Of a stretch of 64,000 nt of DNA, positions 44,497 through 53,405 are shown in pieces. Both the position numbers and the translations under genes were made by a program. The notes beneath the pieces are model-generated. The model ran no database searches. It was not told where the DNA came from and saw only the letters and a program-made list of their open reading frames with translations. Every line of letters starts with the position of its first letter. Position 1 is the stretch's first letter. This stretch comes from JAHTBL01 sp038532735 (GTDB taxonomy: Bacteria; Pseudomonadota; Alphaproteobacteria; Rhodobacterales; Rhodobacteraceae): the NCBI GenBank assembly GCA_038532735.1, contig JBCBAC010000007.1, forward strand, positions 1-64,000, read 5' to 3'.

Positions 44497-45500
44497 GCGG
44501 CGGCCTCGACCCGGGTGATGCTTTCGGCTGTCTGTTCAATGAGCGCGCCAAGATCGTCGCCACGCGCCCGGGCTGAGAAGCTCAGTGCCATGCGGTGAAT
44601 AAGAACGGGGCGCGCCATGCGCACGACGTCTTCGGGCGACGGGGCCAAGCGGCCTTCGAGCAGCGCTTGCGCGCGGACGGTCAGCATCAGCGCTTGTGCG
44701 GCGCGAGGACCGGGGCCCCAGCTGACGGTGTCTTTGATGACCTGCGGCGAGTCCGGATATTCGGGGCGGCAAGCGCGGACCAGATCGAGGATCATTTCGA
44801 CAACGCCTTCGCCGACCGGCATCCGTCGGAGCAACGTTTGCGCGTCGAGCAATTCCTGGGCAGTGAACACACCAGTCGATTGCGCCTCCTCCACGCCGGT
44901 GGTGGCGAGCAGAATGTCCCGCTCCGTATCGCGGTCAGGGTAGTGGACGTCGATCTGGACAAGGAAACGGTCAAGCTGGGCTTCGGGCAGCGGGTAGGTA
45001 CCTTCCTGCTCAATCGGGTTTTGCGTGGCGAGCACGTGGAAGGGAGTGCCCAAGGCGCGGTGTTCGCCCGCAACGGTCACTTCTTTTTCCTGCATGGCTT
45101 GCAAAAGTGCGGATTGTGTCCGCGGGCTCGCGCGGTTGATCTCATCGGCCATCAGAAGCTGGCAGAAGATCGGGCCTTCGATGAACTTGAAGGCGCGGGA
45201 GCCATCGGCGCCAGTTTCCAGCACCTCTGAGCCCAGAATATCAGCCGGCATCAGATCGGGCGTGAACTGGATACGGTTGCCGTCAAGGCCCATCACCGTC
45301 GAGAGCGTGTCCACCAAGCGGGTCTTACCTAGCCCCGGCAGGCCAACAAGAAGCCCGTGCCCACCGCACAAAAGCGCGGCCAAAGTTAGGTCGACGACCC
45401 GTTCCTGACCAATAAAACGATTGGTGATGCTGGCCTTCGCCTGCCCCAGCTTTTCGCCCAAAGCCTCGATATCAGCGACAAGATTGGCGGCGTCGACCAT
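44493..45500 (-). CDS. moxR: MoxR-family AAA+ ATPase
   Basis: 335 residues. Walker A GLPGLGKT (53-60), Walker B LLMADEINRASP, sensor 1 ATQNPIEQEG, then a C-terminal helical lid. MoxR ATPases act as chaperones that load metals or assemble vWA-containing complexes. The start at 45500 is backed by GGGAG ahead of it; the frame is open to 45704 but that part overlaps the divergent DUF1285 gene. First gene of the four-gene cluster. Confidence 0.93.
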   Translation of the reverse strand: MVDAANLVADIEALGEKLGQAKASITNRFIGQERVVDLTLAALLCGGHGLLVGLPGLGKTRLVDTLSTVMGLDGNRIQFTPDLMPADILGSEVLETGADGSRAFKFIEGPIFCQLLMADEINRASPRTQSALLQAMQEKEVTVAGEHRALGTPFHVLATQNPIEQEGTYPLPEAQLDRFLVQIDVHYPDRDTERDILLATTGVEEAQSTGVFTAQELLDAQTLLRRMPVGEGVVEMILDLVRACRPEYPDSPQVIKDTVSWGPGPRAAQALMLTVRAQALLEGRLAPSPEDVVRMARPVLIHRMALSFSARARGDDLGALIEQTAESITRVEAAA

Positions 45501-45558
45501 GACAAAACTCTCCCGGTGGATATATGTCCTATGAAAGCAAATATGACGCGTAACACAA

Positions 45559-46146
45559 ATGGCAAAATCCATGAGCGGACAAAACATCGTGAAACCATCG
45601 GCGGAAAGCCTCGCAGCCTCGGCACAGGCTGCCTCAAAAAAGGGCGCTCCGCCGGTGCACTTGTGGAACCCGCCTTTCTGCGGGGACCTTGATATGGTCA
45701 TCAAACGGGACGGGACTTGGTTCTATCAGGGCACGCCAATTGGGCGGCCGGGGCTGGTGAAGCTATTCTCGTCGATCATCCGCAAGGACGGGGACGACTA
45801 TTTTCTGGTGACCCCGGTCGAGAAGTTTGGGATCACCGTTGAGGACGCACCCTTCGTGGCGATTGACTTTGATCGAGTCGGTGACGGGTTGGTGTTTCGG
45901 ACAAATGTCGAGGATGAGGTGACCGCGGGGCCGGATCACCCGATCCGTGTCGTCCGGGATGCGGAAACCGGGGAGCCGTCGCCTTATGTGCTGATCCGCG
46001 TCAATCTGGAAGCGCTCATTGACCGCAAGAGCTTTTACCGACTGGTGGAGGAAGGCGAGCATGCCGAGCATGAGGGCGCGCAGTGGTTTGGCGTGCGGTC
46101 TGGTGGCGCTTTCTTTCCGATCATTCCGTCGGCGGAGCTGCCTTAA
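45559..46146 (+). CDS. DUF1285 protein
   Basis: 195 residues; the core WNPPFCGDLDMVIKRDGTW and the YQGTPIGRPGLVKLF stretch (about 35-70) mark DUF1285, a family with an all-beta two-domain structure and no known function. The alanine-rich first 30 residues are probably disordered. Divergent from moxR across 58 bases; this pairing is common in the Rhodobacteraceae and hints at a shared role. Confidence 0.85.
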   Translation: MAKSMSGQNIVKPSAESLAASAQAASKKGAPPVHLWNPPFCGDLDMVIKRDGTWFYQGTPIGRPGLVKLFSSIIRKDGDDYFLVTPVEKFGITVEDAPFVAIDFDRVGDGLVFRTNVEDEVTAGPDHPIRVVRDAETGEPSPYVLIRVNLEALIDRKSFYRLVEEGEHAEHEGAQWFGVRSGGAFFPIIPSAELP

Positions 46147-46149
46147 GGG

Positions 46150-46686
46150 TTAGTCTACGGCAACCTCGCGCCATTCGCCGGGGGCGAGACCTTCCAACGA
46201 CCATGGCCCGATCTGCCAGCGGACCAGTCTGAGGCATGGCAGGCCTAAGGCGGCAGTCATGCGCCGGACCTGGCGGTTCTTGCCTTCGGAGATCGTGAGG
46301 CGCAGCCACGCGTCAGGGACTGTTTTGCGGACGCGGACAGGGGGATCGCGGGGCCAAAGGTCGGGGTCTGAGATTTCGAGGGCCTTTGCAGGACGGGTTT
46401 TGCCGTCTTTGAGCGTGACACCCCGGCGGAGCTGTTCAAGAGCGTCCTCCGTCGGGGTGCCTTCAACCTGCGCCAGATATGTTTTCTGCGTCTTGAACTT
46501 CGGAGAGGAAATCTGCGCCTGCAGCTTGCCGTCATCGGTGAGGAGCAGCAGCCCTTCGCTGTCACGATCTAGGCGGCCTGCTGCGTAGATGTTGGGGACA
46601 TCGATCCAGTGTTTGAGGCCCTGCCATTTGCCCTCGTCCGTGAACTGGGAGAGCACGTTCATGGGTTTGTTGAAGGCGATGAGCAC
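46150..46686 (-). CDS. rRNA pseudouridine synthase, RluE-like
   Basis: 178 residues of the RsuA/RluE branch without an S4 domain. The catalytic aspartate is D40 in AGRLDRDSEGLL, with the KTYLAQVEG and EGKNRQVRRM motifs following. RluE modifies U2457 of 23S rRNA in Escherichia coli. The start codon is GTG at 46686, immediately after the polA stop, so it probably depends on polA transcription. Confidence 0.88.
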   Translation of the reverse strand: MLIAFNKPMNVLSQFTDEGKWQGLKHWIDVPNIYAAGRLDRDSEGLLLLTDDGKLQAQISSPKFKTQKTYLAQVEGTPTEDALEQLRRGVTLKDGKTRPAKALEISDPDLWPRDPPVRVRKTVPDAWLRLTISEGKNRQVRRMTAALGLPCLRLVRWQIGPWSLEGLAPGEWREVAVD

Positions 46687-49491
46687 CTAATGCGCCTCGG
46701 CCCAGTTGGCCCCCTGCCCTGCATCCACGATCAGCGGGACGTCGAGTTTGACCACGGGCATGGAGGCGCCTTCCATGACCTCGCGGGCGGTGCCGATCAG
46801 GTCGTCGATGGCGCTGTCCTCGACCTCGAACACCAGTTCGTCGTGAACCTGTAGGAGCATCTTCGCAGGCAGCTTTTCGATAGCCGCTGGCATGCGGATC
46901 ATGGCGCGGCGGATGACGTCAGCGGCGGTCCCTTGGATCGGCGCGTTGATGGCGGCGCGTTTGGCGAAACCGGCGGTGGGGCCCTTGGCGTTGATCTCGG
47001 GCGTGTGGATTTTGCGACCGAACAGCGTCTGCACATACCCGTGCTCTTTGGCGAATTTCGTGGTGTCGTCCATATAGGCGCGGATGCCGGGGAAGCGTTC
47101 GAAATAGGTGTCGATGAATGCCTGCGCCTCCGCCCGGGGGATGCGCAGGTTGCGGGCAAGGCCGAAGCCGGAGATGCCGTAGATCACACCGAAATTGATG
47201 GCCTTGGCTTGGCGGCGGACCTCGGGCGTCATTTCATCGAGCGGCACGTCGAACATCTCGGACGCGGTCATGGCGTGGATGTCGATGCCGTCTGAGAACG
47301 CCTGTTTCAGCGCGGGAATGTCGGCGATATGGGCGAGGATGCGCAGCTCGATCTGGCTATAGTCCAGCGCGACCAGCGTCTTGCCTTCGTCGGCCACAAA
47401 GGCCTCGCGAATGCGGCGGCCTTCCTCGGTCCGGATCGGGATGTTCTGCAGGTTCGGATCGGTGGAGGCGAGGCGTCCGGTGTTCGCGCCCGCGATGGAG
47501 TAGGACGTGTGCACGCGGCCCGTGTCGGCGTTGATGTGGTCTTGCAGGGCGTCGGTGTAGGTCGATTTCAGCTTCGACATTTGCCGCCAATCGAGGACGC
47601 GGGCGGGCAATTCATGCTCGGTCGCGAGGTCTTCGAGGATATCGGCACCGGTGGAATACTTACCCGTTTTGCCCTTCTTGCCGCCTTCCAAACCCATCTT
47701 ATCAAACAGGATTTCACCAAGCTGCGCAGGCGAGCCAACGTTGAAGGATTGGCCCGCAAGCTCATGGATTTCGGCCTCAAGCCCAGCCATTTTCTGGGCA
47801 AAGGCGTTGGACATGCGGCTGAGCGTGTCGCGGTCGACCTTGATGCCGGTACGCTCCATCTGCGCCAGCACGGAGACCATGGGGCGTTCCAGCGTCTCGT
47901 AGACGACAGTGACCTGTTTCTGGTGCAGCTGCGGCTTGAAACTTTGCCAGAGGCGCAGGGTGATGTCAGCGTCCTCAGCCGCATAAGGAACCGCTTCGTC
48001 GATCTTGACTTTGTCAAAGGTGATCGCGGATTTGCCGATGCCCAGAAGAGGCTTGATCGGAATGGGGGAGTGGCTGAGATAGCGCTCGGATAGGCCGTCC
48101 ATCGAGTGGTTATGCAGACCCGCGTTCAGCGCATAGGACATGAGCATCGTGTCGTCGATGGGGGCGACAAAGATACCTTCATTGGCAAAGATCTTGGCGT
48201 CGTATTTCATGTTCTGACCGATCTTGAGGACCGACGGGTCCTCCAGCATCGGCTTGAGCAGTTCGAGCGCCTCGGCCGCTTTCATCTGGCCTTCGGCAAG
48301 CGCGTCGGAGCCGAAAAGATCATCAGCGCTGCCATCCTTGTGGGCGAGCGGGATGTAGCAGGCCTCTCCGGCTTCGACACAGAGCGAGATGCCGACCAGA
48401 TCGGCGCGCATTTCGTTGAGGCTGGTGGTTTCGGTATCGACGGCGACGTAGCCGCGCTCGTAAATCCGGTCGATCCAAGTTTTCAGGGCAGTTGCGTCGC
48501 GGACGCATTCATACTTGGACGCATCAAACGGCACATCCGCGGGCCCCGGCGCATCACCGGGGTTTGCGCCAGCGGGATCGGTGTCTGCGATGACGGGCGG
48601 CTCCACATCCAGCGCGTCGGAAATGCGCTTGGTGAGGGTCCGGAACTCCATCTCAGCGAGGAACCCGAGGAGGGTTTCGGGCTCCGGGTCGCGCACTTCG
48701 AGGTCATCCAGCGTGAAGGGCAGGTCCATCTTGTCGTCCAGCGTGACGAGTTGTTTGGACAGTCGGATTTGCTCGGCATGGTCGATCAGGGTCTGGCGGC
48801 GCTTGGGCTGTTTGATTTCTTCTGCGCGCTCCAAGAGGCTTTCCAGATCACCAAATTCGTTGATCAACAACGCGGCGGTCTTAATGCCGATGCCGGGCGC
48901 ACCGGGGACGTTATCGACGCTGTCACCGGCCAAGGCCTGCACATCAACCACACGGTCGGGACCAACGCCAAACTTCTCTTCCACGCCCTCGGTGTCGATG
49001 CGTTTGTTCTTCATCGCATCAAGCATCTCGACCCCGCCGCCAACAAGCTGCATCAGATCTTTGTCTGAACTGATGATCGTGCAGCGGCCCCCGGCTTCGC
49101 GCGCCTGAACGGCGAGGGTTGCAATGATGTCGTCGGCCTCAAACCCCTCCATTTCCTTGCAGGCGATGTTGAAGGCTTCGGTCGCAGCACGGGTCAGCGG
49201 GATTTGCGGGCGCAGATCCTCGGGCATGGCATCGCGGTTGGCTTTGTATTGATCGTAAAGGTCGTTGCGGAACGTGTGGCTGCCCTTGTCGAAAATCACA
49301 GCGACATGGGTGGGCGCATCAGGGCCGGAATTGCCCTCAACATAGCGCTGGAGCATGTTGCAAAAGCCGCTGACCGCGCCGATGGGCAAGCCGTCAGATT
49401 TGCGCGTCAATGGAGGCAGCGCGTGATAGGCGCGGAAGATAAACGCCGATCCGTCGATCAGATGAAGATGACAGCCTTTGCCGAATGCCAT
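46687..49491 (-). CDS. polA: DNA polymerase I
   Basis: 934 residues with all three activities. The 5'-3' exonuclease spans about 1-300. The 3'-5' exonuclease (about 340-540) keeps its acidic residues (VAVDTETTSL, YAAEDADI), so proofreading should be active. The polymerase has motif A VALDYSQIELRILAHI, the O-helix region RRQAKAINFGVIYG and motif C LQVHDELVFEV. Repairs gaps and removes Okazaki primers. Confidence 0.97.
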   Translation of the reverse strand: MAFGKGCHLHLIDGSAFIFRAYHALPPLTRKSDGLPIGAVSGFCNMLQRYVEGNSGPDAPTHVAVIFDKGSHTFRNDLYDQYKANRDAMPEDLRPQIPLTRAATEAFNIACKEMEGFEADDIIATLAVQAREAGGRCTIISSDKDLMQLVGGGVEMLDAMKNKRIDTEGVEEKFGVGPDRVVDVQALAGDSVDNVPGAPGIGIKTAALLINEFGDLESLLERAEEIKQPKRRQTLIDHAEQIRLSKQLVTLDDKMDLPFTLDDLEVRDPEPETLLGFLAEMEFRTLTKRISDALDVEPPVIADTDPAGANPGDAPGPADVPFDASKYECVRDATALKTWIDRIYERGYVAVDTETTSLNEMRADLVGISLCVEAGEACYIPLAHKDGSADDLFGSDALAEGQMKAAEALELLKPMLEDPSVLKIGQNMKYDAKIFANEGIFVAPIDDTMLMSYALNAGLHNHSMDGLSERYLSHSPIPIKPLLGIGKSAITFDKVKIDEAVPYAAEDADITLRLWQSFKPQLHQKQVTVVYETLERPMVSVLAQMERTGIKVDRDTLSRMSNAFAQKMAGLEAEIHELAGQSFNVGSPAQLGEILFDKMGLEGGKKGKTGKYSTGADILEDLATEHELPARVLDWRQMSKLKSTYTDALQDHINADTGRVHTSYSIAGANTGRLASTDPNLQNIPIRTEEGRRIREAFVADEGKTLVALDYSQIELRILAHIADIPALKQAFSDGIDIHAMTASEMFDVPLDEMTPEVRRQAKAINFGVIYGISGFGLARNLRIPRAEAQAFIDTYFERFPGIRAYMDDTTKFAKEHGYVQTLFGRKIHTPEINAKGPTAGFAKRAAINAPIQGTAADVIRRAMIRMPAAIEKLPAKMLLQVHDELVFEVEDSAIDDLIGTAREVMEGASMPVVKLDVPLIVDAGQGANWAEAH

Positions 49492-49546
49492 GGACGCGCC
49501 CCCTTTATTGGTCGCCTCAAGACCTAGCGAAGGGGGCGGGGCAAGG

Positions 49547-49750
49547 CTAGTCGCTGAGGCCGAATTTCTTGAAAACGGCGTCTTTGAAATCTTCGTGGAT
49601 GATCAGCTTGTCGCAATAGCCGCATTCCACATAGCCGGTGTCACGATCAACGGAATACCAGACGCGTGGATGGCCCAGCGCCCCTTCACCCCCGTCACAG
49701 GACACACGCCATTGGTCGGTGATCTGAATTTCCGGCGGTGTGATTGGCAT
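49547..49750 (-). CDS. Zinc-finger domain protein (NDUFS6/zf-CHCC type)
   Basis: 67 residues with a likely zinc site C18, H27, C43 and C46 (VSCDG, GHPRV, YVECGYCDK), the pattern of the mitochondrial complex I subunit NDUFS6 and its small alphaproteobacterial relatives. The start at 49750 fits the family length; the frame is open to 50131 but that part is the shadow of the ABC gene. Starts 99 bases from the divergent ABC gene. Confidence 0.85.
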   Translation of the reverse strand: MPITPPEIQITDQWRVSCDGGEGALGHPRVWYSVDRDTGYVECGYCDKLIIHEDFKDAVFKKFGLSD

Positions 49751-49849
49751 ATCGACGCTCCACGGCTTGTCGTTGGCTGAATGGGCTTCTAAGTTGCGTG
49801 TCCAGATACGGCAAACCCCTTTCCCCGGCAAGACGAGAGACCCATCGTT

Positions 49850-50782
49850 ATGAACGCACCCGCCATCGACATCACGGGGCTGAAAAAAACCTATGCCGCG
49901 CAGAAAGGGCAAGAGGCCAAAGAAGCGCTGAAAGGCATTGATCTGCGCATCCCCGCAGGCTCGATTTTCGGGCTGTTGGGGCCAAACGGTGCGGGGAAAT
50001 CCACGCTGATCAATATCCTTGCCGGGCTTGTGATCAAGTCGGCGGGTGAGGTGAAAATCTGGGGGTTCGATCAGGATGTGAACCCGCGTCAATCGCGGGC
50101 CTCTATCGGGGTGATGCCGCAAGAGCTGCATCTGGACCCGTTCTTTTCACCGCGAGAGGCACTGGAAGTTCAGGCCGGTCTTTACGGTGTGCCCAAGGGT
50201 CAGCGCCGCACAGATGCGATTCTGGAAACGATTGGTCTGAGCGACAAGGCCGATGCTTATGCGCGGTCTTTGTCGGGCGGGATGCGGCGGCGTTTGCTGC
50301 TGGGCAAAGCGATGGTGCACATGCCGCATATTCTGGTGCTGGATGAGCCGACAGCTGGCGTCGATATCGAGCTGCGCAACATGCTTTGGGCCAATGTCCG
50401 CAAGATGAATGAGGCGGGCATGACGATCATCCTGACGACGCATTATCTGGAGGAAGCCGAGGAGATGTGCGACGAGATCGCAATCATCAATCACGGTGAA
50501 AAGATCGCGCAGGATAGCACGGTGAATTTGCTTGGACGGCTGGATGCCAAGACCATGGTGATCGAGCCGGATGGTGCTGCGCCAGACGCGCTTGAACTGC
50601 CGGAGGGGGTTGATCTGACCCGCCGGGCGAATGGAGCGCTGGCTTTTACCTATAACCGCGCACGGACCACCGCAGAGGCAATATTGGCAACAGCGCACCA
50701 AGCTGGGATCACGATCAAGGATGTGAAAACGGAAGACCCTGATCTTGAAGATGTGTTCCTCGCGCTGACCGCAAAAAACTGA
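49850..50782 (+). CDS. ABC-2-type transporter ATPase
   Basis: 310 residues: Walker A GPNGAGKS, signature SLSGGMRRR, Walker B HILVLDEPTAGVDIE and switch TTHYLEEAEE, plus the C-terminal extension usual in CcmA/NodI-type ATPases for drug, polysaccharide or lipid export. No permease gene lies next to it in this window: the next gene is on the other strand, so the partner must be encoded elsewhere. A gene-end tail repeat follows the stop. Confidence 0.9.
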   Translation: MNAPAIDITGLKKTYAAQKGQEAKEALKGIDLRIPAGSIFGLLGPNGAGKSTLINILAGLVIKSAGEVKIWGFDQDVNPRQSRASIGVMPQELHLDPFFSPREALEVQAGLYGVPKGQRRTDAILETIGLSDKADAYARSLSGGMRRRLLLGKAMVHMPHILVLDEPTAGVDIELRNMLWANVRKMNEAGMTIILTTHYLEEAEEMCDEIAIINHGEKIAQDSTVNLLGRLDAKTMVIEPDGAAPDALELPEGVDLTRRANGALAFTYNRARTTAEAILATAHQAGITIKDVKTEDPDLEDVFLALTAKN

Positions 50783-50785
50783 CGC

Positions 50786-50818
50786 CTCCGGCGGGAGTAT
50801 TTCATCACAAAAGAAGGT
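50786..50818 (+). repeat. Gene-end tail repeat, copy 1
   Basis: Directly after the ABC gene stop comes CCTCCGGCGGGA, then GTATTT-CATC-ACAAAAGAAGG. Two more copies of the GTATTT...ACAAAAGAA core occur at 54252 and 54415, each right after a gene end and in the gene's orientation. Confidence 0.65.
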
Positions 50819-50853
50819 GGGGCGCGCGTTAAGGTTAACGTGTGTGGCGTCGA

Positions 50854-51114
50854 TCAGAACACACGGACGAAGGCGGTAATCAAGCGGCTGACGACGTCGA
50901 ATTGATCCTCGGAAGGCTCTGGCATGTCCTGAAACCGAAGGCCGATCAGCACGCATCCAATCAATGCGAACGCCAGCAGGTTTCTGGTCCGATTGTTCTT
51001 GATGAACCAGCCTTCGTCAGGAGCAAACCATCGTTCGGTAGCCGAACACAATGGCAGAAGCAGGAGCGCCCCCACAATCACATAGTCTGCCCAAATCAAA
51101 ACGGAATCTCCCAT
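50854..51114 (-). CDS. Small membrane protein, unknown
   Basis: 86 residues with two hydrophobic segments (about 6-24 and 45-62) linked by a polar loop containing ERWFAPDEGWFIKNN. No family recognised. The hydrophobic pattern and a complete frame between the ABC and HIT genes are the only support; no close operon partner, since 179 bases lie upstream before the HIT gene. Confidence 0.5.
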   Translation of the reverse strand: MGDSVLIWADYVIVGALLLLPLCSATERWFAPDEGWFIKNNRTRNLLAFALIGCVLIGLRFQDMPEPSEDQFDVVSRLITAFVRVF

Positions 51115-51293
51115 TCAGTCCGGGACTTGGTTAACCATCAAATATGGCCATTGCTGGGCGCCGTGGGACTAATCGCCGACTGCTTGAACCAGATGGGATC
51201 ACGTCCGCCGCATTCATCTTGGTAGAAAACTTTGGCGGAGGACGCGGAGTGTACGAGAGCGAAGCCCCTAATAAGAATGGCCTGACGAATCCG

Positions 51294-51677
51294 CTACGTC
51301 GCAGGCTGCAGCATGCGGCCCAGATTGCGACCAGCCACGATATGCACATGTAAATGGGGCACTTCTTGGATTGCGTCCTCCCCAGCATTCGACAGCAGCC
51401 GATAGCCCGCGCCGCCTTCACCGGGTTGCACACCCATCTCTTTGCAGATGGTGCCGATGGTCCGGGTGTAATCCACGATCTCAGCCTCGGAGGCCTCGAG
51501 CGCGAAGTGATCATAGCAGACATAAGGCCCTTTCGGGATCACGAGGATATGCTCAGGCGCCTGCGGGTAGAGGTCGCGGAAAGCGAGCGTGTGCTCCGTC
51601 TCGATCACGGTGGTGTTGGGGATCTCACCGCGCAGGATTTTAGCGAAGATGTTTTCGGGATCGTAGGCATAGGGCAT
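51294..51677 (-). CDS. HIT-family nucleotide hydrolase/transferase
   Basis: 127 residues with the histidine triad HLHVHIVAGR (H108, H110, H112) and the N-terminal IFAKILRGEIPNTTVIE typical of Hint/PKCI-type proteins, which remove AMP from phosphoramidates or acyl-AMP. Eight bases after the DUF5928 gene, so likely cotranscribed with it. The 179 bases beyond its stop (51115-51293) show no convincing feature. Confidence 0.92.
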   Translation of the reverse strand: MPYAYDPENIFAKILRGEIPNTTVIETEHTLAFRDLYPQAPEHILVIPKGPYVCYDHFALEASEAEIVDYTRTIGTICKEMGVQPGEGGAGYRLLSNAGEDAIQEVPHLHVHIVAGRNLGRMLQPAT

Positions 51678-51685
51678 TGGCGGCC

Positions 51686-53263
51686 TCAGTCAGCAAAAAG
51701 ATAGTCGGTATTGGCGATCTCGCGCGCGGTCTCGGCAGGCACGGACAGGAAGTCGGCCAGGGCAGGCGTGTTCTGCTCAGGCGAGGCGCGTTCGTGGATG
51801 CGGTAGTGATTGGGCAGGTTGGCATCCCGGATCCGGTCGCTTTCGAAGACGACATCGTAGCGGATCGTAGGTAGCAACCGATCAAGCGTCTCCTTCGGTG
51901 TCCGCTCCCCGGCGAGGCCGACGCGCATCGCGTGGCCGATCAGGTAGTCTTCCGTGAAGTTACACTCGATCTCAAGCAGATGCGTTTTGGAGCGGTCTGA
52001 GTAGAAATCCTGGATGAGGTCGATGGCGCTTGGGTCGAGGCAGATAATCAGACGGTTCGTGTCGTAATAATCGAACAACATGCGCATCAATGCACGGCGG
52101 TGGCGCGTGCGTTTGCCGAGGGTCGACTGGATGCCGCCCAGATCAGGGAGCGGCGTGTCCTCTTCGTTAAAGAGGTAGTCGATGGCAGGTATATTCGTGG
52201 TCTGTTTGATCCGGCCCAGAAGCCGCTTGGCGACGTGCCATTTCTTGCAGGCCACGATCATAAGTTCCCGCTCCCGACCCAATGACGCCTCTGTCTCCCA
52301 GAAGCGGGTGGCAAAGCGGCGGCCAATCCGGCCCCGGCCTGTGAGGAACTTGAAGAGTCCCGCACCTTCGTTGGAGATATCGAATTCCGCGTCTTTCGCG
52401 GCATAAAGCTCCCCCAGACGGCGCTTGAGCTCGCGCGCCTCGGGGCTGATCTTGCGCGCAAAGAGGAAATCCTGACTCAGCAGCAAGTCATAGTGATCAT
52501 TATAGAATGTCACTGGCATCCCGTAATCCGAAAACATCAGGAAGGTCAAAGTGCGCGACTTGATCTCATGCTCTGGCACCAGATGGCGCACGAGGGTCTG
52601 AAAGAACGTCTCATCAGGAATCCAGGTGGTGCGAAAGAACTTCATCACGTCTTTGCGCTGGCGTGTGAAATCGAGGATCCATTCGATTGTGCGCCGCCGC
52701 AGGCACCACCATTGGCTGCCGATCATGACCTGAATGTCGGCTGGGATGTCTCGGGTCAGACCAAAGCGGCGCTGTAGGTTGAACGCGGTATAGAAGCGCC
52801 GCTTTTGCGTCCTCTCGTTGAAGAAATGGCGGTAAATCAACCGCTCTTCCTTCATGCCGGTCTTGATCCAGTCGCTTTCGAAATAGTCGAAACTTTCGAT
52901 GTAATCGACATCGTTGCTGTCCAGAAATTCATGCGCGTATTCGGCGGATTTGATCGCCATGCAATCGCCTGACAGCATGTAAAAATGCGTGGCGCGCGGA
53001 AACGCTTCCTCCGCCGCCTCGACGGCATGGAGCGTGGCTTGCACGAGCGACCATTCCCCCCAGCCGCATTTGATCCGTTTCTTGGCGAAAGCGACGTTTG
53101 GGTTGTCGTCGAGGGCTGCGCGGATCATCCGGTAATGCGCGGGCTTAGCCCGTGCATCGAAATGGATCGCCATATAGTCGCCGACAGCCGTCAGCCGTTC
53201 GGCCTGCTTGATAATGGCTTCCGGATCTTTATGGCACAGCAAGATGAAGGCGATTTTTGCCAT
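51686..53263 (-). CDS. Beta-1,6-N-acetylglucosaminyltransferase-like glycosyltransferase (DUF5928)
   Basis: 525 residues: an N-terminal GT14 core-2/I-branching-type domain (about 1-270; AFILLCHKDPEAI, SGDCMAIKSAEY, the WWCLRR segment and a WIPDETFFQTL acceptor motif) and a C-terminal DUF5928 domain (about 280-525). No membrane helix, so cytoplasmic. The divergent neighbour is a sulfotransferase, which suggests joint work on a surface glycan. GT14 enzymes in bacteria are little studied. Confidence 0.85.
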   Translation of the reverse strand: MAKIAFILLCHKDPEAIIKQAERLTAVGDYMAIHFDARAKPAHYRMIRAALDDNPNVAFAKKRIKCGWGEWSLVQATLHAVEAAEEAFPRATHFYMLSGDCMAIKSAEYAHEFLDSNDVDYIESFDYFESDWIKTGMKEERLIYRHFFNERTQKRRFYTAFNLQRRFGLTRDIPADIQVMIGSQWWCLRRRTIEWILDFTRQRKDVMKFFRTTWIPDETFFQTLVRHLVPEHEIKSRTLTFLMFSDYGMPVTFYNDHYDLLLSQDFLFARKISPEARELKRRLGELYAAKDAEFDISNEGAGLFKFLTGRGRIGRRFATRFWETEASLGRERELMIVACKKWHVAKRLLGRIKQTTNIPAIDYLFNEEDTPLPDLGGIQSTLGKRTRHRRALMRMLFDYYDTNRLIICLDPSAIDLIQDFYSDRSKTHLLEIECNFTEDYLIGHAMRVGLAGERTPKETLDRLLPTIRYDVVFESDRIRDANLPNHYRIHERASPEQNTPALADFLSVPAETAREIANTDYLFAD

Positions 53264-53405
53264 TTAAACAACGAAACCCTTTAAAATCGTTGATTGTTTA
53301 CACCAGATAACGTGAACAGACATTGAATAAACAGAGTTTGTTTGCTTTTTTATGCGCAAGTGGCCGTGAGACGTTCGGTAAAGGCTGCAATTTGGAGGCA
53401 GATTC

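Noticed and set aside
51131..51523. 130-codon minus-strand frame across the HIT gene and the gap before it
   Set aside because: Most of it is the wrong frame of the HIT gene; the rest (51131-51293) has no own start with a ribosome site and no recognisable sequence.
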